This document shows positions 9,010-17,587 of a stretch of 64,000 nt of DNA, piece by piece. The stretch is from positions 1 through 64,000 of the forward strand of contig JAEZJQ010000005.1 in assembly GCA_023436305.1 (NCBI GenBank), read 5' to 3'. Each line of letters opens with the position of its first letter. Position 1 is the first letter of the stretch. The DNA is from Bacillota bacterium. GTDB lineage: Bacteria > Bacillota > UBA4882 > UBA8346. Made by a program: the position numbers and the translations under genes. The notes under the pieces were generated by a model, which searched no databases, was not told the origin of the DNA, and worked only from the letters and a program-made list of their open reading frames with translations.

Positions 9010-9768
9010 TTATAATGATACCGTAAGGCCCTGCTCACGCAAGTATTCTTTGACTTGCCGGATGCTCAAGAGCCGGTAATGAAAAACTGAAGCCGCTAAC
9101 AAAACACCGGCCTTACCTTGAGTCGCCGCCTCATAAAAATCTTGAAGCTTCCCGGCTCCGCCGGAAGCCACCACCGGTACCGTAACCACCTCCGCGATAG
9201 CCCGGGTGAATTCCAGATCATAACCTGCTTGTGTCCCATCACCATCCATGCTGGTCGGCAGGATTGTTCCCGCTCCTAGACTCTCACACTGCTTTGCCCA
9301 TTCCACCGCGTCCTGGCCAACCGGTGTAGTGCCACCCGCAACCACCAGTTCAAACCCCGATGGCATCGCCTTATTCCGGCGGGCATCAACGGCCACTGTA
9401 ATACACCCCGAGCCGAACTTCTTGGCGGCCTCGTTTACCAGCGCGGGACGCTTGACTGCGGCGCTATTCATGGATACTTTATCCGCCCCGGCCTCAATCA
9501 GCAAATCAATATCTTCCAGTGTAGCGATACCTCCGCCAACAGTAAGCGGTATCTCAATGACGGCGGAAACATTTTTTACCCATTCCAACCTGGTTTTACG
9601 GTTTTCGACGGTGGCCGCAATGTCCAGCATGGCCAGTTCATCCGCGCCTTCCTTTTGATAGAACGCGGCATTTTCCACCGGATCACCCGCATCCTTCAGA
9701 TTAATAAAATTAATCCCTTTGACCACCCGGCCGTCTTTCATGTCTAGGCATGGCATAATTTTTACCAT
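9010..9768 (-). CDS. hisF: Imidazole glycerol phosphate synthase cyclase subunit (orphan HisF)
   Basis: TIM-barrel cyclase of 252 residues that converts PRFAR plus ammonia to IGP and AICAR. Both catalytic aspartates are recognisable, in CLDMKDGRVVKG near the N-terminus and in VAVDARR mid-protein. The phosphate-binding VGGGI and VASGGAG loops are also present. The start at 9768 is used because GGGAGG (with an upstream ATG inside it) is its ribosome site. Two oddities: no hisH or other his gene is nearby, and the usual LLTSMDRDG segment reads LPTSMDGDG. It may be a scattered biosynthetic gene or a specialised paralogue. Confidence 0.88.
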   Translation of the reverse strand: MVKIMPCLDMKDGRVVKGINFINLKDAGDPVENAAFYQKEGADELAMLDIAATVENRKTRLEWVKNVSAVIEIPLTVGGGIATLEDIDLLIEAGADKVSMNSAAVKRPALVNEAAKKFGSGCITVAVDARRNKAMPSGFELVVAGGTTPVGQDAVEWAKQCESLGAGTILPTSMDGDGTQAGYDLEFTRAIAEVVTVPVVASGGAGKLQDFYEAATQGKAGVLLAASVFHYRLLSIRQVKEYLREQGLTVSL

Positions 9769-9892
9769 TATTACGATTACCTCCCCCATTTATGATTGCA
9801 AATATTATCATCCATTTCTCTCCATATCCCTACATTTGCAGTTTCTGCCAGTGTTATGGAGTTTTTTTAATTGATATCTGGAGAAGCCTTCA

Positions 9893-10666
9893 TCAACCGA
9901 ACATCCACTTGATAACCCTCTGAATACCCATATCCCAATAATCCCATGCATGTCCGAATCCCGCATCTTCCCGCCAGGTAAGGGGAAGGCTCTCATTCAA
10001 AACAAAATCACGAAAAGCAATATTATGTTGATACAGGTAATCCTGATCGCCGCAACATTGATACAATCTTGGGATTGGTTTCTTTTCCGCTTTGCAACGT
10101 TGTACCGCGTAAAACAAATCGTGTTTGGTCCCGTGAATGGAAGGGTTAGTCCCGAATATATTAATAAAGTCCTGTTTGACTTCAACGGGAAGAGTGTTTA
10201 CCGCATTCTCCAAATCTAGAACTCCCGAGAGACTAGCGGCGGCGCAATAGTTCTCCGGATAATTCAAGGCCAGTTTGAACGCTCCATAACCACCCATCGA
10301 CAACCCGGCAATGAAATTGTCTTCTCTGGCATCCGAAAGCGGGAAGTAATATCGGGCTACCCTCGGTAACTCATCCGCCACAAAGGTCTCATACGCCCCG
10401 CCGAAAACCATATCCGTATAAAAACTGCGCTGAACGGAAGGCATGACAACCGCAATTCCAAATGGAGCAGCGTATCGTTCAATCGCGGTCTGCCTGATCC
10501 AAGCCGTGTGATCATCCTGTAACCCGTGAAGGAGATATAAGGTCTTCATTTTGGGGCGATTGGATACAGTTCCGGGAAGCGTTTGGTTATATTGGGGAAG
10601 TATGACTGTCATGGAAGTGGAGAATTTCAATGTTTCAGAGAAGAAAGTACAATTAATCAGCGCCAT
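9893..10666 (-). CDS. Esterase of the alpha/beta-hydrolase (EstA/esterase D-like) family
   Basis: Cytoplasmic serine hydrolase of about 257 residues. The HGLQDDHTAW segment forms the oxyanion side and GLSMGGYGAFKLAL carries the nucleophile Ser. An Asp in CGDQDYLYQHN and a His in FGHAWDYWD complete the triad. It resembles tributyrin/acetyl-esterase proteins of Firmicutes and carbohydrate acetyl- or feruloyl-esterases. The start at 10666 follows GGAGGTATCTT and removes a dubious GTG-initiated extension. No export signal is seen. A role in deacetylating plant oligosaccharides would fit the cellulase in this window but is only inference. Confidence 0.85.
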   Translation of the reverse strand: MALINCTFFSETLKFSTSMTVILPQYNQTLPGTVSNRPKMKTLYLLHGLQDDHTAWIRQTAIERYAAPFGIAVVMPSVQRSFYTDMVFGGAYETFVADELPRVARYYFPLSDAREDNFIAGLSMGGYGAFKLALNYPENYCAAASLSGVLDLENAVNTLPVEVKQDFINIFGTNPSIHGTKHDLFYAVQRCKAEKKPIPRLYQCCGDQDYLYQHNIAFRDFVLNESLPLTWREDAGFGHAWDYWDMGIQRVIKWMFG

Positions 10667-10850
10667 AAGATACCTCCATGATGGGTAATAATAACTTAAC
10701 CATTTCACTTAGGCCAGCCTCTGATTAATTATATCTTTCTCATCCAGTAATATCAAGTATGTCACATATGTTCTTTGGCACTCTCTCCGGTTCGGTTTTT
10801 AAAAAAGTAAATCAGTGACAACTCCATCCGACTGAACGACCGATAATTAT

Positions 10851-10900
10851 AAAAAAGCCCCCCGGATGGCGTTATTAACTGTTTTCGCCATCCGAGAGGG
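10851..10900 (-). terminator. Intrinsic terminator of the FtsH-like unit
   Basis: Read on the minus strand, CGGATGGCG pairs with CGCCATCCG around a loop of about 14 nt and is followed by GGGGGGCTTTTTT. It sits 16 bp after the stop of the FtsH-like gene. This is a textbook rho-independent terminator. Confidence 0.85.
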
Positions 10901-10915
10901 ACTATTCATCAAATT

Positions 10916-12406
10916 TCAAGCACTTTTCAACTGTTCCCGGAACCAAGCCCCGGAGATCTTTTCCTGTTTCAATAAAACTTCGGTAACGGATTGTAAAATT
11001 CCGGCCCGTTCCTTCAACATCCCCCGCACTCGTTCTTTCTGCTCATCCAGAATCTCGGTCATTACTTGGTGAAGGCGCGCTTTACCAGCCAAATCTTCCC
11101 GGATAATTCCCAACCGGGACAGGCCATTGACCATCAACTGTTTGGCAATGTTGGTCGCCTGTTCGAAGTCATTGGAAGCGCCGGTGCTCCAATCACCGTA
11201 AATTAATTCCTCGGCCATGGCGCCACCCAGACAGATCGCTACTTGATCCTTGAGATATTCCCCGGTGTAAAGATATTGCTCCTGGGCCTGAGCCTGGCGC
11301 ATAAAACCCAAGGCTTTTCCCCGGGGAATCACGGTTAGAGTGGCTACCGATTCCGGTTTTAACAATTCACTGACCAAAGCATGGCCGGTTTCATGGATGG
11401 CGACCCGTTTCAACTCTTCGGGACCGGGGCGGTGCTCCAGTTTTTCACCCATGATCACCTTATCGATGGCTTCCCGGATGTCCTCCATTTGAATCACGTT
11501 CCGGGATTTACGATAGGCCATAATCGCCGCTTCATTCATCAGCGACTCCAGGTGCGCTCCGGAAAATCCGAAGGTATCTTTGGCCACCTCTTCCAGATCC
11601 ACCTCACCCGCCAACGGTTTCCCTTTGGCGTGAATATTTAAAATGTGAACCCGGCCATCCTTATCGGGCAAATCCACTTTCACCTGCCGGTCAAATCGGC
11701 CCGGTCGGGTAATGGCGCTATCCAATAAATCGCCACGGTTCGAAGCGCCAATCAAGACGATTTTCACTTCCTCATCCGGCTTAATCCCATCCATTTCCAC
11801 CAAAAGCTGGTTTAAGGTCTGATCATACTCCAGATGCGAAGTATGGCTGCCCCTCTTTCCGGCAATGACCTCAATCTCGTCAATGAATACAATGGCGCTG
11901 GACTTGTTGGTTTTTTTGGCCAACTGCCGGGCTTTATTAAATAATTGACGCACTCGCGAGGCGCCGACTCCGGCGTACATTTCCACAAATTCGCTTCCGG
12001 AGGCGGAAACAAATACCGAATCCGTATAATTAGCGGCTGCTTTCGCGAGCAAGGTCTTCCCCGTTCCCGGAGGACCGGTCAGCAAAATACCTTTCAAGGG
12101 GCGTATACCCAATTGCTTGATTGTCAATTGATCTCTTACGAAATCTAAGGCTTCCAACAATTCCCGTTTGGCAACCTCCTGGCCGCCAATATCATCAAAC
12201 CGCACCCCGGTATCCACCCGGGTAATGGTCTGGCTTCCCGTCACTTCCACATTCCGTCCCAGCTTTCCCTGGGTAAACAGATATAACAGAAATAAGGCGC
12301 TACCCAACAATAACATTGGGGTCAGATCAACCCCGATCCAAAACAGGAATACCAGTAACCCCAAACTCGCTCCAATCCATAATTCTTGATGTTTCAAATG
12401 TTTCAT
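10916..12406 (-). CDS. Short FtsH-like AAA+ zinc metalloprotease
   Basis: Membrane protease of 496 residues. The N-terminus has two closely spaced hydrophobic segments (about 10-45) with almost nothing between them, so the usual extracytoplasmic domain of FtsH is missing. The AAA module has Walker A GPPGTGKT (about 110) and Walker B VFIDEIE (about 176). The protease domain carries the zinc motif HETGH (about 338) and the distal STGASNDFE segment that supplies the third ligand. The gene overlaps the upstream gene in TGATG, which implies translational coupling. Members degrade membrane and misfolded proteins. A canonical ftsH may exist elsewhere; this looks like a derived paralogue. Confidence 0.88.
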   Translation of the reverse strand: MKHLKHQELWIGASLGLLVFLFWIGVDLTPMLLLGSALFLLYLFTQGKLGRNVEVTGSQTITRVDTGVRFDDIGGQEVAKRELLEALDFVRDQLTIKQLGIRPLKGILLTGPPGTGKTLLAKAAANYTDSVFVSASGSEFVEMYAGVGASRVRQLFNKARQLAKKTNKSSAIVFIDEIEVIAGKRGSHTSHLEYDQTLNQLLVEMDGIKPDEEVKIVLIGASNRGDLLDSAITRPGRFDRQVKVDLPDKDGRVHILNIHAKGKPLAGEVDLEEVAKDTFGFSGAHLESLMNEAAIMAYRKSRNVIQMEDIREAIDKVIMGEKLEHRPGPEELKRVAIHETGHALVSELLKPESVATLTVIPRGKALGFMRQAQAQEQYLYTGEYLKDQVAICLGGAMAEELIYGDWSTGASNDFEQATNIAKQLMVNGLSRLGIIREDLAGKARLHQVMTEILDEQKERVRGMLKERAGILQSVTEVLLKQEKISGAWFREQLKSA

Positions 12407-12951
12407 CAAACCGGGTCACCTCCCATCGTTTTCCCCACTATGTTAGTCCGGCGCGAAAATGCTTCATAATGATAATATTGGTCCTCTTCCAACTGAATGT
12501 AAATAAAATCCGGACTAAAGTAAATCCGGGACTTGATCTGCGGATACGCATCCAAAGATTGCTTCAGTTGAGTGTAATGCCCGGTGACAACCGCTTCTTC
12601 CAGATCAAACGATAACCGGTAACGCGCTTCTTTTAACCGGTGGTTGGAGTGATCAGCGATGGCCATCGTCCGGACCGGTTTGTTATAGTAAGATTTTACT
12701 TTCTGATGCACCTTGTCCAAGACCTGCTGTAAATCATTCACCCGGGAGAGTTTTAGTTCCACCTTGACCCCTTCTTTCTCCTGAGTGACCGTAAACTTTT
12801 GCACGCCTTTAATGGCATAAATATCGTGTTTCAAAGGATCATTGACCCGTAATTTTAAAGCCAACGCCTGACCACCGAAAAGCACCGCCAGGGTGAAAAC
12901 GAACGCGGCGAAAATCAGCCACGCCTGAATATTCTTATTGAATTTCATCAA
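12406..12951 (-). CDS. Membrane-anchored protein coupled to the FtsH-like protease
   Basis: Unknown protein of about 181 residues. It has one N-terminal hydrophobic helix (about 10-32) and then a hydrophilic, mixed alpha/beta domain expected outside the cytoplasm. No catalytic motif is visible. Its stop codon overlaps the protease start, so the two are probably made in fixed ratio. Because the protease lacks the normal extracytoplasmic domain, this protein may provide an equivalent domain or act as adaptor; that is inference. A ribosome site GGAGG precedes adjacent TTG and ATG codons (12951 and 12948), either of which could be the start. Confidence 0.65.
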   Translation of the reverse strand: MMKFNKNIQAWLIFAAFVFTLAVLFGGQALALKLRVNDPLKHDIYAIKGVQKFTVTQEKEGVKVELKLSRVNDLQQVLDKVHQKVKSYYNKPVRTMAIADHSNHRLKEARYRLSFDLEEAVVTGHYTQLKQSLDAYPQIKSRIYFSPDFIYIQLEEDQYYHYEAFSRRTNIVGKTMGGDPV

Positions 12952-13431
12952 GCGATGATACCTCCTTCTTTAAAGATCGAATATAAGATAGTTACCAATT
13001 TACGAGTTACGGGTTGCAAGTTAAAAAGAAACACAAGTAAACGGGTTCAATTCGTTAGTTGACATAAAAATTTTAACACAAAATAAGCCCTGATAATAGT
13101 GGCGATTTCTGGATCAAGGCAGCCAACGATAATTATTAGTTAACAGTTTTAAGTTATTAAAAAGTGTTACGCGCACAGACTCCTGGCGGTAGGAATACCG
13201 CTTTTCAAAGGGTCAAGGGAAGCCCTTGCGGGGGCCGGGGTGTCCCCGGTATTATATCGATTCCCCTTCCTTGCGAGGATGGGGGCTAGGGGATGGTTGG
13301 CCCGAATTTCAACTTTTTCATCCTTGTTTGCGCCAGACTCTGGCATAGCGGTTAGTATGTAATTATTACCAACATTCTAATGTGGATTTTTGGAAATTAT
13401 ACGATAGGAACAATATTAAGAAGGGGAATTA
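12952..13431. other. Gene-free spacer with a cluster of GC-rich hairpins
   Basis: No coding potential was found here. Four compact inverted repeats occur within about 160 bp: GCGGTA-GGAA-TACCGC (13186-13201), CCGGGG-TGT-CCCCGG (13235-13249), CCCCTTCCT to AGGATGGGG (13263-13284), and GCCAGA-C-TCTGGC (13332-13344). CAGACTC is present near both ends of the cluster. The GC-rich part stands out from the AT-rich flanks and resembles REP-like intergenic elements. A degenerate gagttacgggttgcaagtt word repeat lies near 13003-13022. Confidence 0.5.
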
Positions 13432-13698
13432 ATGAAGGAACTTGCAGATCATGAAAAACACGAACTCCATGAATATTTGGCCTTCAAAAATGTTTGTACC
13501 ACTAAATCAATGGCAATGAGTATTGAGTCGTATAAATTAATGAGGGAACCATACTCGGATTATCCCGTATTAACCCCTTTAATTCCATCACCTTATCCGC
13601 AAATTTATGGAATAACTTGTGATAACGTTATGGGGTATCATATCTTCTTTAGAAAGGAGGATAATTGCGTGAAGGTAGTCATGCACCCTAATTCCTGA
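13432..13698 (+). CDS. Small protein, N-terminus resembling short spore-coat-type proteins
   Basis: Open frame of 88 codons with a good ribosome site (AAGGGG, 5 bp before ATG) and a solo position between divergent or terminating neighbours. The first 30 residues (HELHEYLAFKNVCTTKSMAM) recall the short CotF-like coat proteins of clostridia, which begin with a His-Glu-Leu-rich helix and a Phe-Lys-x-x-Cys segment. After residue 30 the likeness ends and the sequence is proline- and tyrosine-rich. It may be a real divergent protein or a damaged gene. The assignment is tentative. Confidence 0.4.
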   Translation: MKELADHEKHELHEYLAFKNVCTTKSMAMSIESYKLMREPYSDYPVLTPLIPSPYPQIYGITCDNVMGYHIFFRKEDNCVKVVMHPNS

Positions 13699-13746
13699 AG
13701 CTGATAACTTTGGGGCCTCCATATAAAATAAATCTCTTTTAAATCT

Positions 13747-13992
13747 TCACCCCTTGTAATTGGCGATTAAGTCCACCACCTTACTCACATTCGCCAATGA
13801 ATCCAAATCCAAATCATCATCATCAAACTGAATCGCGAAATCCTTTTCAATTTGCCGGATCAATTGCACCACCGTCACCGAATCCATGATCCCCGGTCTT
13901 CCAAGCAGTGGAGTATCCAATTGAATATCTTGTTTTCGTAAGATATTCCGTACAATATTCATAACCTGAATCTCTATCTCATTTCGCCCCAT
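13747..13992 (-). CDS. Acyl carrier protein
   Basis: Small acidic four-helix carrier of 81 residues. The phosphopantetheine attachment serine lies in GIMDSVTVVQLI, where DSV replaces the common DSL. The start at 13992 is chosen because GGGAG lies 6 bp upstream and it gives the standard ACP length. A longer frame from 14070 would add 26 residues and overlap the FkbH-like gene by 22 bp. It is the last gene of a three-gene minus-strand unit (GNAT, FkbH-like, ACP), so it is most likely a dedicated carrier for the FkbH-like enzyme rather than the fatty-acid ACP. Confidence 0.85.
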   Translation of the reverse strand: MGRNEIEIQVMNIVRNILRKQDIQLDTPLLGRPGIMDSVTVVQLIRQIEKDFAIQFDDDDLDLDSLANVSKVVDLIANYKG

Positions 13993-14048
13993 CCCAAACT
14001 CCCATTCATTTTTTAAATACTTTATTGGATCTATTTTTAAAAAATTGC

Positions 14049-15071
14049 TCAAAACTTGATCGTAATCCATTCCACCCGTTCAATGGAGTGGGGCAGCGGT
14101 AATGAGTATATCCTATACTCCGCTTTCCGTTCTTTGCATTGAAACCCTAACATTTTTAACAACATTAAGGCTGGCCGGTTTCGGTCCGAAGATTTAAAAT
14201 GGCATTGAATTTCATTTACTGCCGGATATTCCGCCTGGAACCGGTTGATCACTTCACCCAAAAAGGCGCCCCCCACACCCCGACCCTCAATCCGGCATGA
14301 AATGCAAAACAATCTTATTCGTATGAATAGGCCCTCTATTTCTAAGAAGCATACCCCGATAATTCCATGTTCCCCGAATTTATCCGTTAGCTCCGCCACC
14401 AAAATACGTTTATCAAGCGCATGGATGTAATCTAGAATCACCGGTTCATTAAGCGGTTCCTTCATATTATTTAGCTGATTGGTCCGGCCGGCCAATTCAT
14501 GGATACGATCAATATCCTCAATTTGAGCAGGACGAATTGTTAATTCCATCCGGCATTCTTTTAAAAATTCTTCCCGGGAACCCGCGAATTGCCGTTCGGC
14601 GTTATCACGTTCCTGTCTGGCAATCATCATCCGGCGCCGGGCGCCGGCTTCCCTGGTAACCTTTCCCGGGATAAACTCCGGGAACTCAAGTAAGTAGCGC
14701 CATTGATCCGCCCGGTAGGTATGTACTTCAGGGAGAAAATATTGAATCTCGAAGATTTCAAACGGATTGTCATCGATGTAACCGGTGGCTTCCATGCCAA
14801 TATTCAACGCGGCAACAATCTTCCGGATACTCTCTGCTTTGGAACCATAATTGCATTGCGGATAAAGAAAGTAAGCTTTTATTCCAAGTTCCTGCAGCTT
14901 ACGCATTACCAAATCCTCATCATTACGGCTGGCAATACTTTGTAGAATACCGAGTTTATCTAACTGAAGGATGACTTCCCGGCGCTCCTCGGGAAAAATT
15001 ACATCCCAATTCTCGCTTAAGGTCCCTTGCCATAAAGTGTCATCCAAATCCCAGATCAGGCATTTGATCAT
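14049..15071 (-). CDS. FkbH-like HAD-family acyl-ACP loading protein
   Basis: Two-domain protein of 340 residues. The N-terminal HAD domain opens with the DxDxT motif as WDLDDTLW and continues with SRNDED and GYIDDNPFE. The C-terminal GNAT-like half has RTNQLNN and the acetyl-CoA-loop pattern GRGVGGAFL. This architecture is that of FkbH proteins, which take 1,3-bisphosphoglycerate, dephosphorylate it and load a glyceryl unit on an ACP. An ACP gene follows directly. The 3-hydroxyacyl-CoA dehydrogenase, acyl-CoA dehydrogenase and methyltransferase usual in methoxymalonyl-ACP clusters are absent, and there is no ketosynthase. Product unknown. Confidence 0.82.
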   Translation of the reverse strand: MIKCLIWDLDDTLWQGTLSENWDVIFPEERREVILQLDKLGILQSIASRNDEDLVMRKLQELGIKAYFLYPQCNYGSKAESIRKIVAALNIGMEATGYIDDNPFEIFEIQYFLPEVHTYRADQWRYLLEFPEFIPGKVTREAGARRRMMIARQERDNAERQFAGSREEFLKECRMELTIRPAQIEDIDRIHELAGRTNQLNNMKEPLNEPVILDYIHALDKRILVAELTDKFGEHGIIGVCFLEIEGLFIRIRLFCISCRIEGRGVGGAFLGEVINRFQAEYPAVNEIQCHFKSSDRNRPALMLLKMLGFQCKERKAEYRIYSLPLPHSIERVEWITIKF

Positions 15072-15087
15072 GTTCAGCTACATCCAC

Positions 15088-15531
15088 TTAAAATTTTAAC
15101 TCCATGGTCAGGTGTGTGGGCTCAAAACCATGGTTTTTATATAAAGCGCGCATCGGCAAATTTTTGGCGTGAACTTTCCCCACGATACTTTTGGCTCCCA
15201 GCTTCAGGCAATCATTGATTCCTTTCTCCAATAACTGGCCCACAAATTCCGATCCGCGATACGCCTCTTTGATATAGAAGCTCCGAAAGTTCACATACTT
15301 TTCGCCGGTTAACGAATTGGTTTTCATGGCCATCCATAACCAGCCGCAGATTTCACCATCATTATCCAGCACCAGCATCCCCTCTTTTTCTTTGGGAATG
15401 GCTTTTCGTATTTTTTGCTGATGGAACTCCGGATCGGTGATAGCTTCCTCCTGAAAGGATATCAGGGAAATCTCACTCTCATATTCGGCTAAAACCGGTA
15501 CATCTTCCGGTTCGATGGTTCGTATTTTCAT
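15088..15531 (-). CDS. GNAT-family N-acetyltransferase
   Basis: Soluble acyltransferase of 147 residues with a single GNAT domain. The beta-bulge region reads FRSFYIKEAYRGSEFVGQLL, which corresponds to motif A, and the C-terminus has the ALYKNHGFEPTHLTMEL pattern. It lies 16 bp upstream of the FkbH-like gene on the same strand and probably opens that operon. The acceptor is unknown; modification of an ACP-bound or amino-group-bearing product is possible. Its ribosome site is GGGGG before the ATG. Confidence 0.85.
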   Translation of the reverse strand: MKIRTIEPEDVPVLAEYESEISLISFQEEAITDPEFHQQKIRKAIPKEKEGMLVLDNDGEICGWLWMAMKTNSLTGEKYVNFRSFYIKEAYRGSEFVGQLLEKGINDCLKLGAKSIVGKVHAKNLPMRALYKNHGFEPTHLTMELKF

Positions 15532-15756
15532 GTTTTACCCCCGATTCCCTTGATGGTTAGCCTTCGGAAAGATAGTGTCCCGGCCTTGGGTTATCTTTTT
15601 TGGGTGGCTGGTGGTATAATCAAGACACCCATTTTTTAAAATAACCGGTATAACTCTAAATTATCCCCGTGAATTACCGGAAACAATATAAGAATACTAA
15701 AATTACCACTTTTGGTCAACCAATATTCCCGATATTTTACCAACATTCTTACAACA

Positions 15757-15780
15757 AATACCGGCCTGACAGCCGGTATT
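15757..15780 (-). terminator. Possible terminator of the HD-GYP gene
   Basis: AATACCGGC and GCCGGTATT form a perfect 9-bp stem around a 6-nt loop, 34 bp after the HD-GYP stop. On the minus strand it is followed by TGTTGTAAG, a poor T-run, so termination may be weak. Confidence 0.5.
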
Positions 15781-15813
15781 CCGAAACTTAAATTCTTCAA
15801 CAGGAAATTCTAG

Positions 15814-16929
15814 TTATTGGTTATCAAACATCATGTACATCTTTTCCGATTCATCATGTCCCAATGTCTCCTGAATGTACGTTTGCATATATTCTTCATC
15901 CGCCAGATTAATCCGGATTGGCTTTTCCAGTTTATTATGACTGCGGTCGAGATAAATTCGTATTTCCGGGCGAAATGGATAACCATGATTGATGCCGATG
16001 ACTTTAGCCACTTCCCCGGTATTCAGCCGGATATAGCTGCCGATGGGATAAATGGCCATACTGGACACCAAAGCCTTTAATATGCGAAGGTCAAACAATG
16101 CGGATTCACCGAGCAGGTTTTTCAGCGCTTCATAAGCCGTCATCCGTCGACGGTGCTTTCGTGAAGAAATACAAGCATCATAAACATCGGATACGGCAAT
16201 AATTTTCCCAAAAAGATGAATGTTATCCCCACTTAACCCGTCAGGATACCCTTTCCCATTCATCCGTTCGTGATGCTGCTTAACTCCCAATAAAACCTCC
16301 TCGTTAAAATCTTCGTTACCGGATAAAATTTCATATCCAAAAATGGGATGCCGCTTAATTTCGGCCCATTCTTCGTCACTTAATGTCCGGTTTTGGTTAT
16401 AAATCGATTTTTCGATGCGCACCATACCCACATCATGAAGCAAAGCGGCCAAACCTAAATTCTTAAGGGATGGCTCATTCATACGCAATTCACGGCCGAT
16501 AATCATGGCTACAATACTTACATTTACCGCATGGGAATACAGGTAATTGTCATGGGTTTTTAGATGGCATAAATTTAAAAGCACATTGCTGTTTAAATCG
16601 ATTTGACTTGCGAGATCACCAATCATACCTTTAAAAATCAACGAATCGCCGTCTCCAAGCTCGGGTTTGGATAATAAATTTCCGGTTAGATTAATGGCTC
16701 GTTCATGGGCGATTTTCATTTGAGGGATAATCGCCTGCTCTTGCTGTTCGCGCAATGAGGGTGAGGGTTCTTCAATATAGGTTTCATCCAACCCCCAGTA
16801 TGCCAGTTTGGTAATGAGTTCCGTAGTTAAAATCGTGCCTTCATTCAACATCAAAAGACCGGATGTGTCAAATATATCCTTGGCAACGATCATCCCCGGA
16901 ACCAAGGCGGAAACTTTAATGGTTCTCAT
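15814..16929 (-). CDS. HD-GYP domain protein, probable cyclic-di-GMP phosphodiesterase
   Basis: Cytoplasmic protein of 371 residues. The N-terminal part (about 1-100) has no receiver or membrane segment. The HD-GYP domain (about 120-300) has the metal-binding pair in LLHDVGM (about 165) and the diagnostic HHERMNGKGYPDG (about 216), so it should hydrolyse c-di-GMP or a related dinucleotide. The C-terminal tail carries a beta-rich segment with TGEVAKVIGINHGYPFRP. CheX is the upstream neighbour on the same strand, which suggests a link to motility or surface signalling. No c-di-GMP riboswitch was recognised upstream. Confidence 0.9.
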   Translation of the reverse strand: MRTIKVSALVPGMIVAKDIFDTSGLLMLNEGTILTTELITKLAYWGLDETYIEEPSPSLREQQEQAIIPQMKIAHERAINLTGNLLSKPELGDGDSLIFKGMIGDLASQIDLNSNVLLNLCHLKTHDNYLYSHAVNVSIVAMIIGRELRMNEPSLKNLGLAALLHDVGMVRIEKSIYNQNRTLSDEEWAEIKRHPIFGYEILSGNEDFNEEVLLGVKQHHERMNGKGYPDGLSGDNIHLFGKIIAVSDVYDACISSRKHRRRMTAYEALKNLLGESALFDLRILKALVSSMAIYPIGSYIRLNTGEVAKVIGINHGYPFRPEIRIYLDRSHNKLEKPIRINLADEEYMQTYIQETLGHDESEKMYMMFDNQ

Positions 16930-17116
16930 TTACCTTCCCCCATTTAAACGCATAGCCTTAAAGGCGAATAATTTTACACGCGGACGCCGTTATGCCACTT
17001 CCACACGTCATGAACCCAGGCGGTAAATAACGCTTTATTTATCCATAACTGGCAAGCCATGTGCAGCATTGCAGACATGGCCAAGTTATCTTTGAAGCAC
17101 AGTCCCCGGACCGGAT

Positions 17117-17587
17117 TTATTGATCCGCTTCCCGTAAGGCAACATTAATGGTTATTTCACCGTAATCGGTGATCACCGGGATCACTAAAATTTGCAGATC
17201 TTTAAAGGAAACGATGACATCCTTGCCCATAAACAAAGTTGGAGGGGTTATATTGCAGCAATATCCGTTATTCCCAAGCTCCGTAGCCGCATTACCGGTA
17301 ATGATATTCCCCAGTTCACTGATGGCGCTTTTGCCAATCTCGTCAAAATTATCCACCGGCATACCCAATAACATTACCGAGGAAATCTTCGCCGCCGTCT
17401 CAGTGGACATGCTATAAATCACTTGTCCCAAAATATCACCGGTGACCCCAATCACCGTATTGACCTCTTTACCTTCAATGGGAGACGATAATAAACTAAG
17501 CTTTCCCTTGGCTACTTTGGTCTTTCCGACCTTTTCCAATACTACAAAAGCTGCAGAAACAAATGGATTAATAAATTCAACTTTCAT
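17117..17587 (-). CDS. cheX: CheX-type CheY-P phosphatase
   Basis: Chemotaxis phosphatase of 156 residues of the CheC/CheX/FliY superfamily. It carries one ExxxN active-site helix (SAISELGNIITGNAATEL, about residues 88-105), as expected for CheX. It would remove phosphate from CheY-P to reset flagellar signalling. The ribosome site TAGGAGGT lies 6 bp before the ATG. The rest of the che operon is not nearby; cheB lies 9 kb away on the same strand. Confidence 0.88.
   Translation of the reverse strand: MKVEFINPFVSAAFVVLEKVGKTKVAKGKLSLLSSPIEGKEVNTVIGVTGDILGQVIYSMSTETAAKISSVMLLGMPVDNFDEIGKSAISELGNIITGNAATELGNNGYCCNITPPTLFMGKDVIVSFKDLQILVIPVITDYGEITINVALREADQ

Noticed and set aside
16930..17116. 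Cyclic-di-GMP riboswitch before the HD-GYP gene
   Set aside because: The characteristic conserved GEMM segments were not found on either strand.
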